From positions 1-40,733 of the forward strand of contig JAFWCM010000307.1 in NCBI GenBank assembly GCA_017536885.1: a stretch of DNA of 40,733 nt, in the 5' to 3' direction. Shown here piece by piece: positions 17,085-25,999 of the stretch; positions within the stretch are counted from its first letter, which is position 1; each line of letters opens with the position of its first letter. The notes beneath the pieces are model-generated. The model saw nothing but the letters and a program-made list of their open reading frames with translations, made no database searches and was not told the DNA's origin. Origin of the DNA: Solobacterium sp. (lineage in GTDB: Bacteria; Bacillota_I; Bacilli_A; Erysipelotrichales; Erysipelotrichaceae). The translations under genes were made by a program, and so were the position numbers.

Positions 17085-18887
17085 ATGGGGATGGACAAAA
17101 TAAAAAACGCTGCGAAATCAAAAGGGGGATTGATTGCGCAGTATGCCATAATGGCTTTATGGTTTGCGCAGCTGATCAACAGCGATGCGTATTATGTAAA
17201 CTATCTTCTTATCGCTGCCATCGCGGGCATCTGCTGTTATCACAACCGCAGGTCCGGAATTTTTTTATGGGTGAAAGGGAAAACACTTTACAGCGAAGTG
17301 ATCCTGAATCTCTTCGCCGTTCTGTTTTCCTGCATGATCTCTCTGGCGAATTATAAGGTATGGGCCTTACCGGAGATGCCGGACCAGTTCGGCTTTCTCT
17401 TTGCCGGATTCTACCGGATATTTCTCGGAACCATTTCATTTCTCGGCGGATATATTGCGTTCTGGCATATTTTCCATGCCCTGTTTTATAATCTGAAATC
17501 GCTGATCTACAAAAAGGAACAAACGCAGAAAGCAAGCCCGAAGATGATATTTTTCGTGAGTTTTGCCCTGCTGGTTTTAACCCGCTGGATTGTTCTTTAT
17601 TTCTGCCAGTATCCCGGCGAGCTCACCCCCGACAGCATCCATCAGATGGGCCAGCTGACAAGCGGCGTCTACACCAATCATCTTCCGTTTTACCACACGA
17701 TGGTCATCAAGTTCTTTGTCAATCTGGGACAGTCTCTTTTTCACGATATCAACGCCGGGGTTGCGCTTTACAGCGTATTTCAGATTCTCTTCACCTCGCT
17801 GTGCTTCTCTTTTGCCCTCAGCACAATGGCGTCCATGAAGGCTCCGTTTCCGATGATTCTTGCGTCTCTGCTTTTTTTTGTTCTGATGCCGTACCATCTG
17901 ATCTACGCGATCACGATGTGGAAAGATATCATGTTCGGATGTTTTGTTCTCCTGCTGGTGCTGTCGGTTTACCGGTGCATCGGGAACCTCGGAAACAGTC
18001 TCTTTAACCATATTCTGTTTTTCATTTCCGGCATGGGGGTCTGCCTGTTTCGAAGCAACGGCTTCTTTGCCTACGCAGTGCTGTTTCTTTCGTTTCTGCT
18101 TCTCTGGAAAGCGAAATACAGAAAGATGCTGGTGATATTCGTGACGGTCATGATCGCGAGCTATATTCTCAAACATCCGGTTCTGTCGATGCTGAAGGTG
18201 GCGCAGCCGGATACGATCGAGTCGCTTTCCATACCGGCGCAGCAGATTTCCCGCGTCGTGAAGGACGGATGTCAGCTGAATGAGCGGGAAAAGGAGACAT
18301 TAAGCGAAATCATCGATATCGAAAAGATTCCCGAAGCATATTCTCCCTTCATTTCGGATCCGATGAAGAATCTGGTCCGGCAGAAAGGAAACCAGGACCG
18401 GATCAAAGAAGAAGCGGGAAAGTTCATCCGATTGTATGCTTCCCTTGGCATCAAACATCCGGGTGAGTATCTCATGGGCTGGATCGATCTCACCCGCGGA
18501 TACTGGAATGCCGGATACGATTACTGGATCTGGCGCTGCCGGGTGTATGACAATGACCTCGGAATTGAACAGACCGTAAGAAGCTATACCCTGAACCGGG
18601 TGCTCGAAGAGTATCTCTGGCTGTTCACCGATGTTCAATTGCTGCGGCTGTTCTTAAGCATCGGGCTGTTTGTCTGGATGGATATGATACTGCTGCTGAT
18701 CGCGCTGCTGCGGAAGGACAGACTAGGAATCTTCGTCACTCTGCCATCTCTTGCTCTCGTCCTGTCGCTGCTGATTGCGACCCCGGTGTTCTCCGAGCTC
18801 AGATACATGTATGCTCTCTTCTGCTGCCTGCCGGTGATCATCGCCATGACACTGCGGCCGCTCAAAGCGGAAGAGACCAATGCCTGA
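17085..18887 (+). CDS. Polytopic membrane protein, DUF6020-like, probable GT-C type glycosyltransferase
   Basis: A 600-residue protein with about 11-13 hydrophobic helices and a soluble region around 365-480. Features of the DUF6020 group are seen: CQYPGELTPDSIHQMGQLTSG near residue 178, NHLPFYHTMVIKF just after, and AITMWKDI near 277. A Tyr/Trp-rich stretch (YWNAGYDYWIWRCRVYDND) precedes the last helices. GT-C enzymes use polyprenyl-linked sugars outside the membrane; here this is inference from topology and from the divergent polyprenyl-phosphate GT2 neighbour. It could instead be a polymerase of the glycan made by the locus downstream, as no other Wzy-like protein is present. GGAGT precedes the ATG; a TATAAT at 17000-17005 may be its promoter. 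Confidence 0.75.
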   Translation: MGMDKIKNAAKSKGGLIAQYAIMALWFAQLINSDAYYVNYLLIAAIAGICCYHNRRSGIFLWVKGKTLYSEVILNLFAVLFSCMISLANYKVWALPEMPDQFGFLFAGFYRIFLGTISFLGGYIAFWHIFHALFYNLKSLIYKKEQTQKASPKMIFFVSFALLVLTRWIVLYFCQYPGELTPDSIHQMGQLTSGVYTNHLPFYHTMVIKFFVNLGQSLFHDINAGVALYSVFQILFTSLCFSFALSTMASMKAPFPMILASLLFFVLMPYHLIYAITMWKDIMFGCFVLLLVLSVYRCIGNLGNSLFNHILFFISGMGVCLFRSNGFFAYAVLFLSFLLLWKAKYRKMLVIFVTVMIASYILKHPVLSMLKVAQPDTIESLSIPAQQISRVVKDGCQLNEREKETLSEIIDIEKIPEAYSPFISDPMKNLVRQKGNQDRIKEEAGKFIRLYASLGIKHPGEYLMGWIDLTRGYWNAGYDYWIWRCRVYDNDLGIEQTVRSYTLNRVLEEYLWLFTDVQLLRLFLSIGLFVWMDMILLLIALLRKDRLGIFVTLPSLALVLSLLIATPVFSELRYMYALFCCLPVIIAMTLRPLKAEETNA

Positions 18888-18923
18888 AGCGCGGGGCAGA
18901 GATGTTTGGCGGCTGTCCGGCAA

Positions 18924-18932
18924 TGGTATAAT
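18924..18932 (+). promoter_or_regulatory. Extended -10 promoter at the head of the glycan operon
   Basis: TGGTATAAT with a weak TTTGGC 16 bases upstream (18905-18910). It sits 50 bases before the first GT4 gene, in a 94-base gap after the DUF6020-like gene. It may drive the whole locus to about 36.9 kb. Confidence 0.55.
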
Positions 18933-18981
18933 CTCAATGGCAGGAATTGCCTGATAGAAAAGAAAACAGTTAAAACAGGGT

Positions 18982-20061
18982 ATGAAAACAGAGAGAAAAA
19001 CAGCGATTGATGCACGCATGATCAATATGTCCGGCATCGGAACCTATATCCGCCATCTGCTCGGAAGGGGAATCTATGACGTCGCTCTCGGCGAGGAGGA
19101 GGAGATCCGAAATTACGACAGGGATGTGAAGGTGATTCCCTACCCCGCAAAGATCTACAGCCCGCAGGAACAGATCCTGTTCCCGGCGAAAGAGCTGAAG
19201 AAAGAAGGGGTGAATCTGATTCATTTTCCTCATTACAATGCGCCGTTTTTCTGCGGGATTGACTATGTTGTGACCGTGCATGATCTGATTCATATCATTT
19301 TCCCTCAGTATATGAAAAACAGAATCGCCGCCGCATACGCAAAAGCGCTGATGGCAAACAGCCTTCATAACTCGCGGCATATCTTCACCGTATCCGAACA
19401 CTCCCGCAAGGATCTGATCTCCTGTTTTCAGGTTCCGGATCAGAAGATCACCGTAACGTATAATTCAACCGATCCGGTATTCCGCAGACTCCCGGAAGAA
19501 GACTATGCCTGTCTCGATGAGAAGTACGGCATCGCCGGGAAAAAAGCGATTCTCTATGTCGGAAACCTTAAGCCGCATAAGAATGTGAAAACGCTGATCC
19601 GGGCCTTTCAGGAGATGAACCGCCCGGACACTGTCCTCCTGCTGGCGGGAAAGGACTTCAACGATGATGCCCTGAATACGGCAATGAAGGAGTCTTCCGG
19701 AATCATACGCTGCGGGATGGTCAGCGATGAAGAACTGATTCATCTTTACAACCGGGCGGATGTCTTTGCCTTTCCGAGTCTCTATGAAGGATTCGGCATC
19801 CCCCCGCTGGAAGCGATGGCCTGCGGAACCCCGGTGGTCTGTTCCAATGCCTCTTCGATCCCGGAAGTTGTGGGCAATGCCGCACTCCTGTGTGAGGCAG
19901 AGGATTCATCTTCCCTGAAGGAGAATATATGCAGAGTGCTGGACGATGAAAGTCTCAGGAATACGCTGATTCAAAGGGGAGCCGAACGAGTTGCCCGCTT
20001 CTCCTGGGAGGAAACCGCGGCGAAAACAGCAGAATGCATCCGCATGATTCAAAAGCCGTAA
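18982..20061 (+). CDS. GT4 glycosyltransferase
   Basis: A 359-residue GT-B fold enzyme of family GT4. The N-terminal domain begins with [19 protein letters not shown] and has [15 protein letters not shown] and [16 protein letters not shown]; the C-terminal donor domain has [20 protein letters not shown] and the EX7E-type region [32 protein letters not shown] (residues about 265-295). Likely a mannosyl- or rhamnosyl-type transferase acting on a lipid-linked glycan in the cytoplasm; the sugar cannot be assigned, although GDP-mannose made by the manC/manA pair is possible. The ribosome binding site is weak (CAGGGT). First gene of the main plus-strand glycan run. Confidence 0.92.
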   Translation: MKTERKTAIDARMINMSGIGTYIRHLLGRGIYDVALGEEEEIRNYDRDVKVIPYPAKIYSPQEQILFPAKELKKEGVNLIHFPHYNAPFFCGIDYVVTVHDLIHIIFPQYMKNRIAAAYAKALMANSLHNSRHIFTVSEHSRKDLISCFQVPDQKITVTYNSTDPVFRRLPEEDYACLDEKYGIAGKKAILYVGNLKPHKNVKTLIRAFQEMNRPDTVLLLAGKDFNDDALNTAMKESSGIIRCGMVSDEELIHLYNRADVFAFPSLYEGFGIPPLEAMACGTPVVCSNASSIPEVVGNAALLCEAEDSSSLKENICRVLDDESLRNTLIQRGAERVARFSWEETAAKTAECIRMIQKP

Positions 20062-20085
20062 GTCATTTATGAAAGGAATTGTTGT

Positions 20086-20910
20086 ATGGAATCCATAACA
20101 TTCGGCATCTGCACCTATAACCGCAGACAGATTCTGATGAACTCAGCGAAGTCGCTGGCTTTGGTGCGGGGGATTGAGAAGGTACATATTCGAATCTACG
20201 ATGACTGTTCCAATGAATACGATGAAGCCTTTCTGCGTTCTCTGTTTCCCGATGCGGTATCCATTACCCGTCAGAAGGTCAACCTCGGGGCGGATAAGAA
20301 CACTTCTCTGATGTATGAGGATTTTCTGAAAAGCGGGGATGAATGGCTGTTCAATGCGGATTCGGACCTGATCTACCGGGCCGATCTTCTCGAAGCCATG
20401 GAGTCGCTGAAGGAAGAATGCGGCGGGTTTATGACCTTTTTCAACTGCATCTCCCACGGGGATGTAATAGAAGCCGGACGATTTGTGGAAAAGGACAGCG
20501 TCGGGGCGGCCGGGTGTTTTTTCCGGAGGGATGTCATTCAGCTGATCCTGGAAAAGATGAAAGTGCGTTCGGTTTCCTTTGATGTCGGTTTTTCCAAAGT
20601 GCTGAGACAGAACGGATATCCCCTGTATGCATGCAGGAATTCCATGGTTCAGCACATCGGCGTCACCGGCTTCAACTCCGCCAATATCATCTTCGACTAC
20701 GGCCGGGGATTTGTCCCGGACAGCCAGGTGAATGCGCAGATTGTGGAGGATACGTTTGAAGCCTATGTCGCTTCGGTCCGTGAATTCAGCCGAAGGCGGT
20801 CTTTCTGGGCCTACAATTTCATCACCAGTACGATCCCGCGGAAGATTGACCGCTACGGAAGAGTGCTGCGGGAACTCAATGAGAACCGAAAGGGTTCCGG
20901 GAAAGGCTGA
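20086..20910 (+). CDS. GT2 glycosyltransferase
   Basis: A 274-residue cytoplasmic GT-A enzyme. It opens with ITFGICTYNRRQILMNSAKSL, has the IRIYDDCSNEYDEAF strand and loop, and a D-x-D-like FNADSDLIYRADLLEAM near residue 88. A later region (AGCFFRRDVIQLI, then SMVQHIGVTGFNS) is the acceptor side. No membrane segment. AAAGGAA lies upstream of the ATG. Sits 24 bases after the GT4 gene and 3 bases before the next GT2, so all three are probably co-transcribed and act in sequence on one repeat unit. Confidence 0.88.
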   Translation: MESITFGICTYNRRQILMNSAKSLALVRGIEKVHIRIYDDCSNEYDEAFLRSLFPDAVSITRQKVNLGADKNTSLMYEDFLKSGDEWLFNADSDLIYRADLLEAMESLKEECGGFMTFFNCISHGDVIEAGRFVEKDSVGAAGCFFRRDVIQLILEKMKVRSVSFDVGFSKVLRQNGYPLYACRNSMVQHIGVTGFNSANIIFDYGRGFVPDSQVNAQIVEDTFEAYVASVREFSRRRSFWAYNFITSTIPRKIDRYGRVLRELNENRKGSGKG

Positions 20911-20913
20911 GCC

Positions 20914-21762
20914 ATGGACCGGGAAAAGAAGGTAACGCTGTCGGTGATCATGCCGGTCTATAACTGCGCCTCTACGATCGAACGGGCGCTGAAGAGCGTG
21001 CTTCATCAGAAGAGCGATGACATGGAAGTTCTGGTGATTGACGGAGGCTCATCTGACGGGACCGTGGAGATCATTGAGAACTATGCAAAAGAGATTGATT
21101 ATTTCGTGTCGGAAAAAGACCGCGGCTATGCGGATGCGCTGAACAAGGGAATTGCCGCTGCCCGGGGAACGTTTTTTACGATGCTGGCAGGGGATGACTG
21201 CTATCTGAAAGATGCTTTGAAAACCGTACTGGAACGACTCGATGACGGGGTGGATGTCTGGTGCGGATCGATCATCGAAAAACGCAAATTCGGTTATGTG
21301 ATCCTTCCTTCCTCCCCGGATTTCCGCGAATTATACCGATGCTGTTCCTTGCGTCAGCCGGCTTCCATGTACCGGCGAAGTGTGGTAATGGACAGCGGAT
21401 GCTATGACATCCGCTATCGCTGTTCCTCGGACCGGGATCTGTTTCTTCGCCTGTATGAAAAAAACTATCGCTTCCGGATCGAAGCGCTTCCCGTCGTGCT
21501 GTTTGGGACCGACGGGATGAGCACCACCTCCGATCTCGGTCTGAAAGAGGATGTGGAGATCTCCGTGAAGCACGGCATGGACCCGAAGGAAGCAGAGCGG
21601 ATTTATCTGGAATCGCGCAATGATCTCATCGGAACCAGGCGTATGGCAAAAGAGAATCTCTATGCTGCGCTGAGCCGGCTTCATCTTCTTGATCTCTTCC
21701 ATGCCCTGACAAAACGGCCGAAGGGATATCTCCATGCATCCGGGTTTGAGCTCCAGCAATAA
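20914..21762 (+). CDS. GT2 glycosyltransferase
   Basis: A 282-residue family 2 enzyme with the classic start LSVIMPVYNCASTIERALKS, the LVIDGGSSDGTVEIIENYA loop, SEKDRGYADALNKGIAAARG and the acidic LAGDDCYLKDAL near residue 93. The later RQPASMYRR and SSDRDLFLRLYEKNY segments match the WcaA/WcaE-like group. The start codon is 3 bases past the stop of the preceding GT2, which implies coupled translation. Donor and acceptor unknown. Confidence 0.92.
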   Translation: MDREKKVTLSVIMPVYNCASTIERALKSVLHQKSDDMEVLVIDGGSSDGTVEIIENYAKEIDYFVSEKDRGYADALNKGIAAARGTFFTMLAGDDCYLKDALKTVLERLDDGVDVWCGSIIEKRKFGYVILPSSPDFRELYRCCSLRQPASMYRRSVVMDSGCYDIRYRCSSDRDLFLRLYEKNYRFRIEALPVVLFGTDGMSTTSDLGLKEDVEISVKHGMDPKEAERIYLESRNDLIGTRRMAKENLYAALSRLHLLDLFHALTKRPKGYLHASGFELQQ

Positions 21763-21844
21763 CCCCCAAAGAGAACAGGCGGCTGCCCTTCCGCATACCT
21801 CACGGTGAAAAGTCACCCGGGTATTTCTTTGCAGAAGAGGTGTA

Positions 21845-21850
21845 TATAAT
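21845..21850 (+). promoter_or_regulatory. Possible internal promoter before the flippase gene
   Basis: A perfect TATAAT in a 140-base gap, with a poor -35. It would start a transcript near 21857, before the TTG start of the flippase gene at 21903. Confidence 0.4.
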
Positions 21851-21902
21851 AGAGTGTCGCAGGAAGCTGTTCCTGCAGAACGATCAGAAAGAAGGTCACA
21901 GA

Positions 21903-23480
21903 TTGGCAAAAGAAGAAGCGGAAATGAGTGTAAACCGCCTGAATAAAACGGAAAACACCCTGAGAAATATCGTGTTCGGTCTGTTCGGAACGGGAGCCGG
22001 ACTGCTTTTTCCTTTTATCGTCAGAACCGTGCTGATCTACCGGTACGGGGAAGATTATCTCGGATTGAACGGCGTGTTTCAGTCGATTATCACCGTCCTC
22101 AACCTGGCGGAACTCGGCTTCAGCTCCTCGGTGGTATTCAGCCTGTATAAACCGATTGCGGAAAATGATGTCAAAACGGTAAATGCGTATCTTGCCTATT
22201 TCCGAAAGGTCTACCTCACGATCGGTATTGTGATTGCGGTTGCCGGAACCCTTCTGATACCGTTTCTGCCGCTGATGATCAAGGACCCGACCACGCCGGG
22301 AAATCTCAACTGCTATATCTGGTATCTGTTCTTCCTCAGCGAAGCGGTGATCAGCTATGTGTTCTACGGATACAAATTCATCATACCGACCGCCGTTCAG
22401 CGAAATGACATGATCAGTGCCGTGTCCATGGTTACCACAACCATGAAATCGGTGCTGCAGATCATCGCGCTGTATGTCGGGAATCATTATTTCATTTTCC
22501 TCGCGATGTCGCCGCTGATGACGATCGTTCATCATGCGATTCTCGCCGCGGTGGTGACGAAGCGGTTCCCGCAGTATAAACCGGAAGGGATGATTTCCAA
22601 AGAGCAGCGGGAAGAGATGCGGCCGCTGCTTGCTGGAATCCTGATCAGTAAGGTCCGTGCGGTCAGCCGGAACAGTTTTGACAATATCTGCATCTCCACG
22701 TTTATCGGGCTTGCCGCCGCGGGTATTTACCAGAACTACTTTTTCATCATGACAAGCATTTCCACGGTCAGCGGAATCATCACCTCGTCCATGCTTTCCG
22801 GCATCGGAAACAGTATTGTGACCGACAGTATCGAGAAAAACTACCGTGACATGCGGCGGTTTAACTTCATGTTCATGATCATTGCCGGCTGGGCATCGAT
22901 CTGTCTTCTGTGCCTGTATCAGCCGTTTATGGATATCTGGGTCGGACCGACAAGAATGCTCGGAATGGCGGAGGTGATCGCCATGTCCCTGTACTTCTAT
23001 GTGCTGAAACTCGGAGACATGCGGTGGACCTATACGGAAGGGGCAGGGCTCTGGTGGAAGTGCCGCTATCTTGCCCTGGCCGAAGCCGCATGCAATATGA
23101 TCCTGAATGTGGTTCTCGTAAGGCTGTTCGGCGTGCTCGGCATTATCAGCGCCACCCTGGTCTCTCTGATCTTCATCGATAATATCTTTGCGACCCGGAT
23201 TGTATTTGATGAATACTTCAAAAACGGAAAGCTCAGGGAATACTTCGGGGATCAGCTGAAATACTTCCTTGTCAGCACATTGATCGCAGTCATCACCTAT
23301 GCGCTTTGCTGGCTGGTTCCGTTTGCGGGCATCGGCGGACTGATTGTCAGAATTCTGATCTGCGGCCTGGTGCCCTGGCCGATCTACTATCTGATCTACC
23401 GCAGGAGTGCGCTGTATCTTGATGCAAAAGAGTGGATGCTCGAGTTTATCTCCCGCAAGCGGAGAGAAAAGGCGCAGTGA
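21903..23480 (+). CDS. Wzx-type polysaccharide flippase (MOP superfamily)
   Basis: A 525-residue inner membrane protein with about 12-14 hydrophobic helices. The N-terminal part (NTLRNIVFGLFGTGAGLLFP, then RTVLIYRYGEDYLGLNGVF and LNLAELGFSSSVVFSLYKP) matches the oligosaccharide flippase group of Gram-positive bacteria. It should turn the finished lipid-linked repeat unit to the outer face of the membrane. I chose TTG 21903 because GAAGG lies 7 bases upstream; a GTG at 21840 would overlap the -10 box, and ATG 21924 has a poorer ribosome binding site. A typical phosphoglycosyl transferase to start the unit is not in the window. Confidence 0.88.
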   Translation: MAKEEAEMSVNRLNKTENTLRNIVFGLFGTGAGLLFPFIVRTVLIYRYGEDYLGLNGVFQSIITVLNLAELGFSSSVVFSLYKPIAENDVKTVNAYLAYFRKVYLTIGIVIAVAGTLLIPFLPLMIKDPTTPGNLNCYIWYLFFLSEAVISYVFYGYKFIIPTAVQRNDMISAVSMVTTTMKSVLQIIALYVGNHYFIFLAMSPLMTIVHHAILAAVVTKRFPQYKPEGMISKEQREEMRPLLAGILISKVRAVSRNSFDNICISTFIGLAAAGIYQNYFFIMTSISTVSGIITSSMLSGIGNSIVTDSIEKNYRDMRRFNFMFMIIAGWASICLLCLYQPFMDIWVGPTRMLGMAEVIAMSLYFYVLKLGDMRWTYTEGAGLWWKCRYLALAEAACNMILNVVLVRLFGVLGIISATLVSLIFIDNIFATRIVFDEYFKNGKLREYFGDQLKYFLVSTLIAVITYALCWLVPFAGIGGLIVRILICGLVPWPIYYLIYRRSALYLDAKEWMLEFISRKRREKAQ

Positions 23481-23507
23481 GCTGACAGAGAAGAAGGAGG
23501 AAAGCAC

Positions 23508-24968
23508 ATGGATCTTTGGAAAAAAGGAAAAGACAGGGTGTATGACTTTGCCTTTGTCTATGAAATCAAAAACAGGGAACAGGACAGTCTGCTTCTTTTG
23601 AAAAGCGAGATGGAATACCGCGGTTACAGCGTGAAGATGATTGAAGACTGGGAACAGGCGATTCATCGCGATGTGCCTCCTTTCGCAAAGACGGTGGTAT
23701 CCTTTGCCCTTCACAGCAAGGAGACGATGGACTTTATCAGCCAGTTTGTAAGAGGCGCTGACCGCTTTGTCAATCTTCAGTGGGAACAGGTCTATACCAA
23801 CGGCGACCGGGCTCAGAAAGCCGAAGAAGGCGGCACCACCGGCGTTTTCGACGAAGCGAAAAAGGCGATGCATATCTGCTGGGGAGAAAAGACCAGGGAA
23901 GATCTCACGCAGAAATACGGTCTCAAAGAAAGCCATGCGGCCGTCACCGGATGTATTTCCCTGGATTTTCTGCGGGAGGAATTCCGCCCGTTTTATCTTT
24001 CCAAAGAGGCACTGCAGAAGAAATTCGGCATCGACAAGTATAAAACGATGTATCTGATGATTTCCTCCTTCAGCTATGGTCAGCTGCCGGAAACGGTGAT
24101 CAACAGCGAACTCTATCAGAACCAGGGATTTGATGTCCGGGCGCAGGTCAGGATCGAAGTGGAATCACAGCGGATCATTCTGGACTGGCTGGAAGAAGAA
24201 GTGATCCGCCATCCTGATATTCTGATGGTCTACCGCCCTCATCCCGCCGAGTCGAATATTAAACGGCTTGCGGAGCTGGCAGAGAAGTATGACAATTTCC
24301 GGGTCATCCCAGATCTCTCCATTCGTCAGTGGATCCTGACAGCGGACCGGATGTTTACCTGGTGGAGCACCTCGGTCGCGGAGATCTATGCGGCGGGCAA
24401 GGGCTGTTCCATTCTGCGGCCGGTGGAGCTGCCGCATGAAAATGATCTTGAAATCTATGAAGGCGCCAGGTTTGTGACAACCTTCGAGGAATTTGACCGG
24501 AACTATCTTGGCAGGGATACGTTTCCGATCAGCGATGAAGTCATGCAGAAATACTATGCGATCGATAAGGACATTCCCGCCTTCATGAAAATTGCGGATG
24601 TGCTCGAGCGGGTATTACACGACGATGAATTCAAAGTCGAAGGATATGAGAACCTTCGCGCAACCCCGGTTGTTACGGCAGCCGCAAACGCAAAGTGGAA
24701 TCTTAAGCAGTTTGTCTTCGATCATGAGCCGCTCTGCAAAATTGCCGAGAAGATTGCCGGCGATCGGATTATCAGTCCCCGCGGCGATCTTGCGGCACTG
24801 AAGAAAGAGTTTGCGTATTTCCGCGAGATGGCAGAAAAAAACCACCAGGACTATGATGAGATGAAAAACCGGCTGATCACACTGACCCGGCTTTCCGACC
24901 CGTTCCGAACCCGCAGAACGAAAGAAGAGCCAGCAGAGAGAGAAGAGACAGAAGGAGAGATACGATGA
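23508..24968 (+). CDS. Surface carbohydrate biosynthesis protein, probable GT-B transferase
   Basis: A 486-residue soluble protein. It opens with YDFAFVYEIKNREQDSLLLL and has FVNLQWEQVYTNGD, MHICWGEKTREDL, VTGCISLDFLREEFRP, MVYRPHPAESNIK (about residue 240) and FTWWSTSVAEIYAAGKGC (about 283). The HP and SxxxE elements resemble those of Kdo, polysialic and CDP-glycerol type GT-B transferases, and it recalls the surface-carbohydrate proteins found beside neuB-like genes. I infer that it uses the CMP-activated nonulosonic acid made by the genes that follow; this is not proven by the sequence. AAGGAGG precedes the ATG. It overlaps neuB by ATGA. Confidence 0.7.
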   Translation: MDLWKKGKDRVYDFAFVYEIKNREQDSLLLLKSEMEYRGYSVKMIEDWEQAIHRDVPPFAKTVVSFALHSKETMDFISQFVRGADRFVNLQWEQVYTNGDRAQKAEEGGTTGVFDEAKKAMHICWGEKTREDLTQKYGLKESHAAVTGCISLDFLREEFRPFYLSKEALQKKFGIDKYKTMYLMISSFSYGQLPETVINSELYQNQGFDVRAQVRIEVESQRIILDWLEEEVIRHPDILMVYRPHPAESNIKRLAELAEKYDNFRVIPDLSIRQWILTADRMFTWWSTSVAEIYAAGKGCSILRPVELPHENDLEIYEGARFVTTFEEFDRNYLGRDTFPISDEVMQKYYAIDKDIPAFMKIADVLERVLHDDEFKVEGYENLRATPVVTAAANAKWNLKQFVFDHEPLCKIAEKIAGDRIISPRGDLAALKKEFAYFREMAEKNHQDYDEMKNRLITLTRLSDPFRTRRTKEEPAEREETEGEIR

Positions 24969-25999
24969 AGGAAAACCATGCAGTAATCATCGCCGAAGCC
25001 GGCGTGAATTATAACGGCGACATTGAAATCGCAAAGAAGATGGTAGATGCCGCGGCGGATGCCGGAGCGGATATCGTCAAATTTCAGACGGGCATTCCCG
25101 AGAAGGTGATTTCGGTATTTGCCGAAAAGGCAGACTACCAGAAAGTCAATACCAACGACCCCTCTGGCGAAGAGAGCCAGCTGGACATGGCCAGGAAACT
25201 GATGCTGCCATGGGAGGTATATCCGGAACTGATCGCCTATTGCCGCGAAAAGGGGATTGAATTTCTATCCACCCCGTTTGATATCGATAGCGCGGAATTC
25301 CTTCATTCCCTGGGGATGAAGCAGTGGAAGATTCCCTCCGGGGAGATCACCAACCTTCCGCTCTTACGAAAGATCGCATCCTTTCATGAACCGGTGATCC
25401 TTTCCACCGGCATGGGCACATTGGATGAAATCGAAGATGCGATCCATGTCCTTCTGACCGGCGTGAAGAAATCGGATATCACCGTGCTTCAGTGCAATAC
25501 GGAATATCCGACTCCCTATGAAGACGCCAATGTCCGGGCGATGATTACCCTGGCGGAACGCTTCGGCGTCAAAACCGGATATTCCGATCATACCAGGGGA
25601 ATCGAAGTGCCGATTGCCGCTGCGGCGCTGGGTGCGGCGATCATCGAAAAGCACTTCACCCTGGACCGGACCATGGACGGTCCCGATCAGGTGGTCAGTA
25701 TTGAACCGGATGAACTGAAACAGATGGTGCAGAGTATCCGCAATGTCGAAAAATCACTCGGCAGCGGAATCAAATATCCAAGCTATTCGGAAGCCAAGAA
25801 TATGAAGATTGCCCGCAAGAGCATTGTGGCATCCCGCCCGATCAAGGCGGGGGAGATCTTCTGTGAAGAGAACATCACCTGCAAGCGTCCCGGCGACGGG
25901 ATTTCCCCGATGAAGTGGGATGAAATCCTCGGAAAGAAAGCACAGCGGGACTATCAGCCGGATGAAAAACTCGATGAAAGGGAGCTTTCCCGCGCATGA
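24965..25999 (+). CDS. neuB: NeuB-family nonulosonate (sialic acid-type) synthase
   Basis: A 344-residue cytoplasmic enzyme that condenses a hexosamine with phosphoenolpyruvate to give a nine-carbon 2-keto acid. The TIM barrel starts with VIIAEAGVNYNGDIEIAKKMVDAA and has ADIVKFQT, KQWKIPSGEITNLPLLR, VILSTGMGTLDEIEDA, LQCNTEYPTPYEDAN, GYSDHTRGIEVPIAAAALGA and IEKHFTLDRTMDGPDQ. The C-terminal SAF (antifreeze-like) domain begins near 280 (RKSIVASRPIKAGEIF). All expected family regions are present. The family includes Neu5Ac, legionaminate and pseudaminate synthases; the substrate is not readable, but lack of an aminotransferase or acetyltransferase in the locus favours a simple ManNAc-type substrate. 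ATGA overlaps on both sides. Confidence 0.94.
   Translation: MKENHAVIIAEAGVNYNGDIEIAKKMVDAAADAGADIVKFQTGIPEKVISVFAEKADYQKVNTNDPSGEESQLDMARKLMLPWEVYPELIAYCREKGIEFLSTPFDIDSAEFLHSLGMKQWKIPSGEITNLPLLRKIASFHEPVILSTGMGTLDEIEDAIHVLLTGVKKSDITVLQCNTEYPTPYEDANVRAMITLAERFGVKTGYSDHTRGIEVPIAAAALGAAIIEKHFTLDRTMDGPDQVVSIEPDELKQMVQSIRNVEKSLGSGIKYPSYSEAKNMKIARKSIVASRPIKAGEIFCEENITCKRPGDGISPMKWDEILGKKAQRDYQPDEKLDERELSRA

Noticed and set aside
21813-23936. A 707-codon open frame on the minus strand opposite the flippase and its neighbour
   Set aside because: It is rich in His, Gln and Arg, has no domain, and mirrors the codon pattern of the clear plus-strand flippase.
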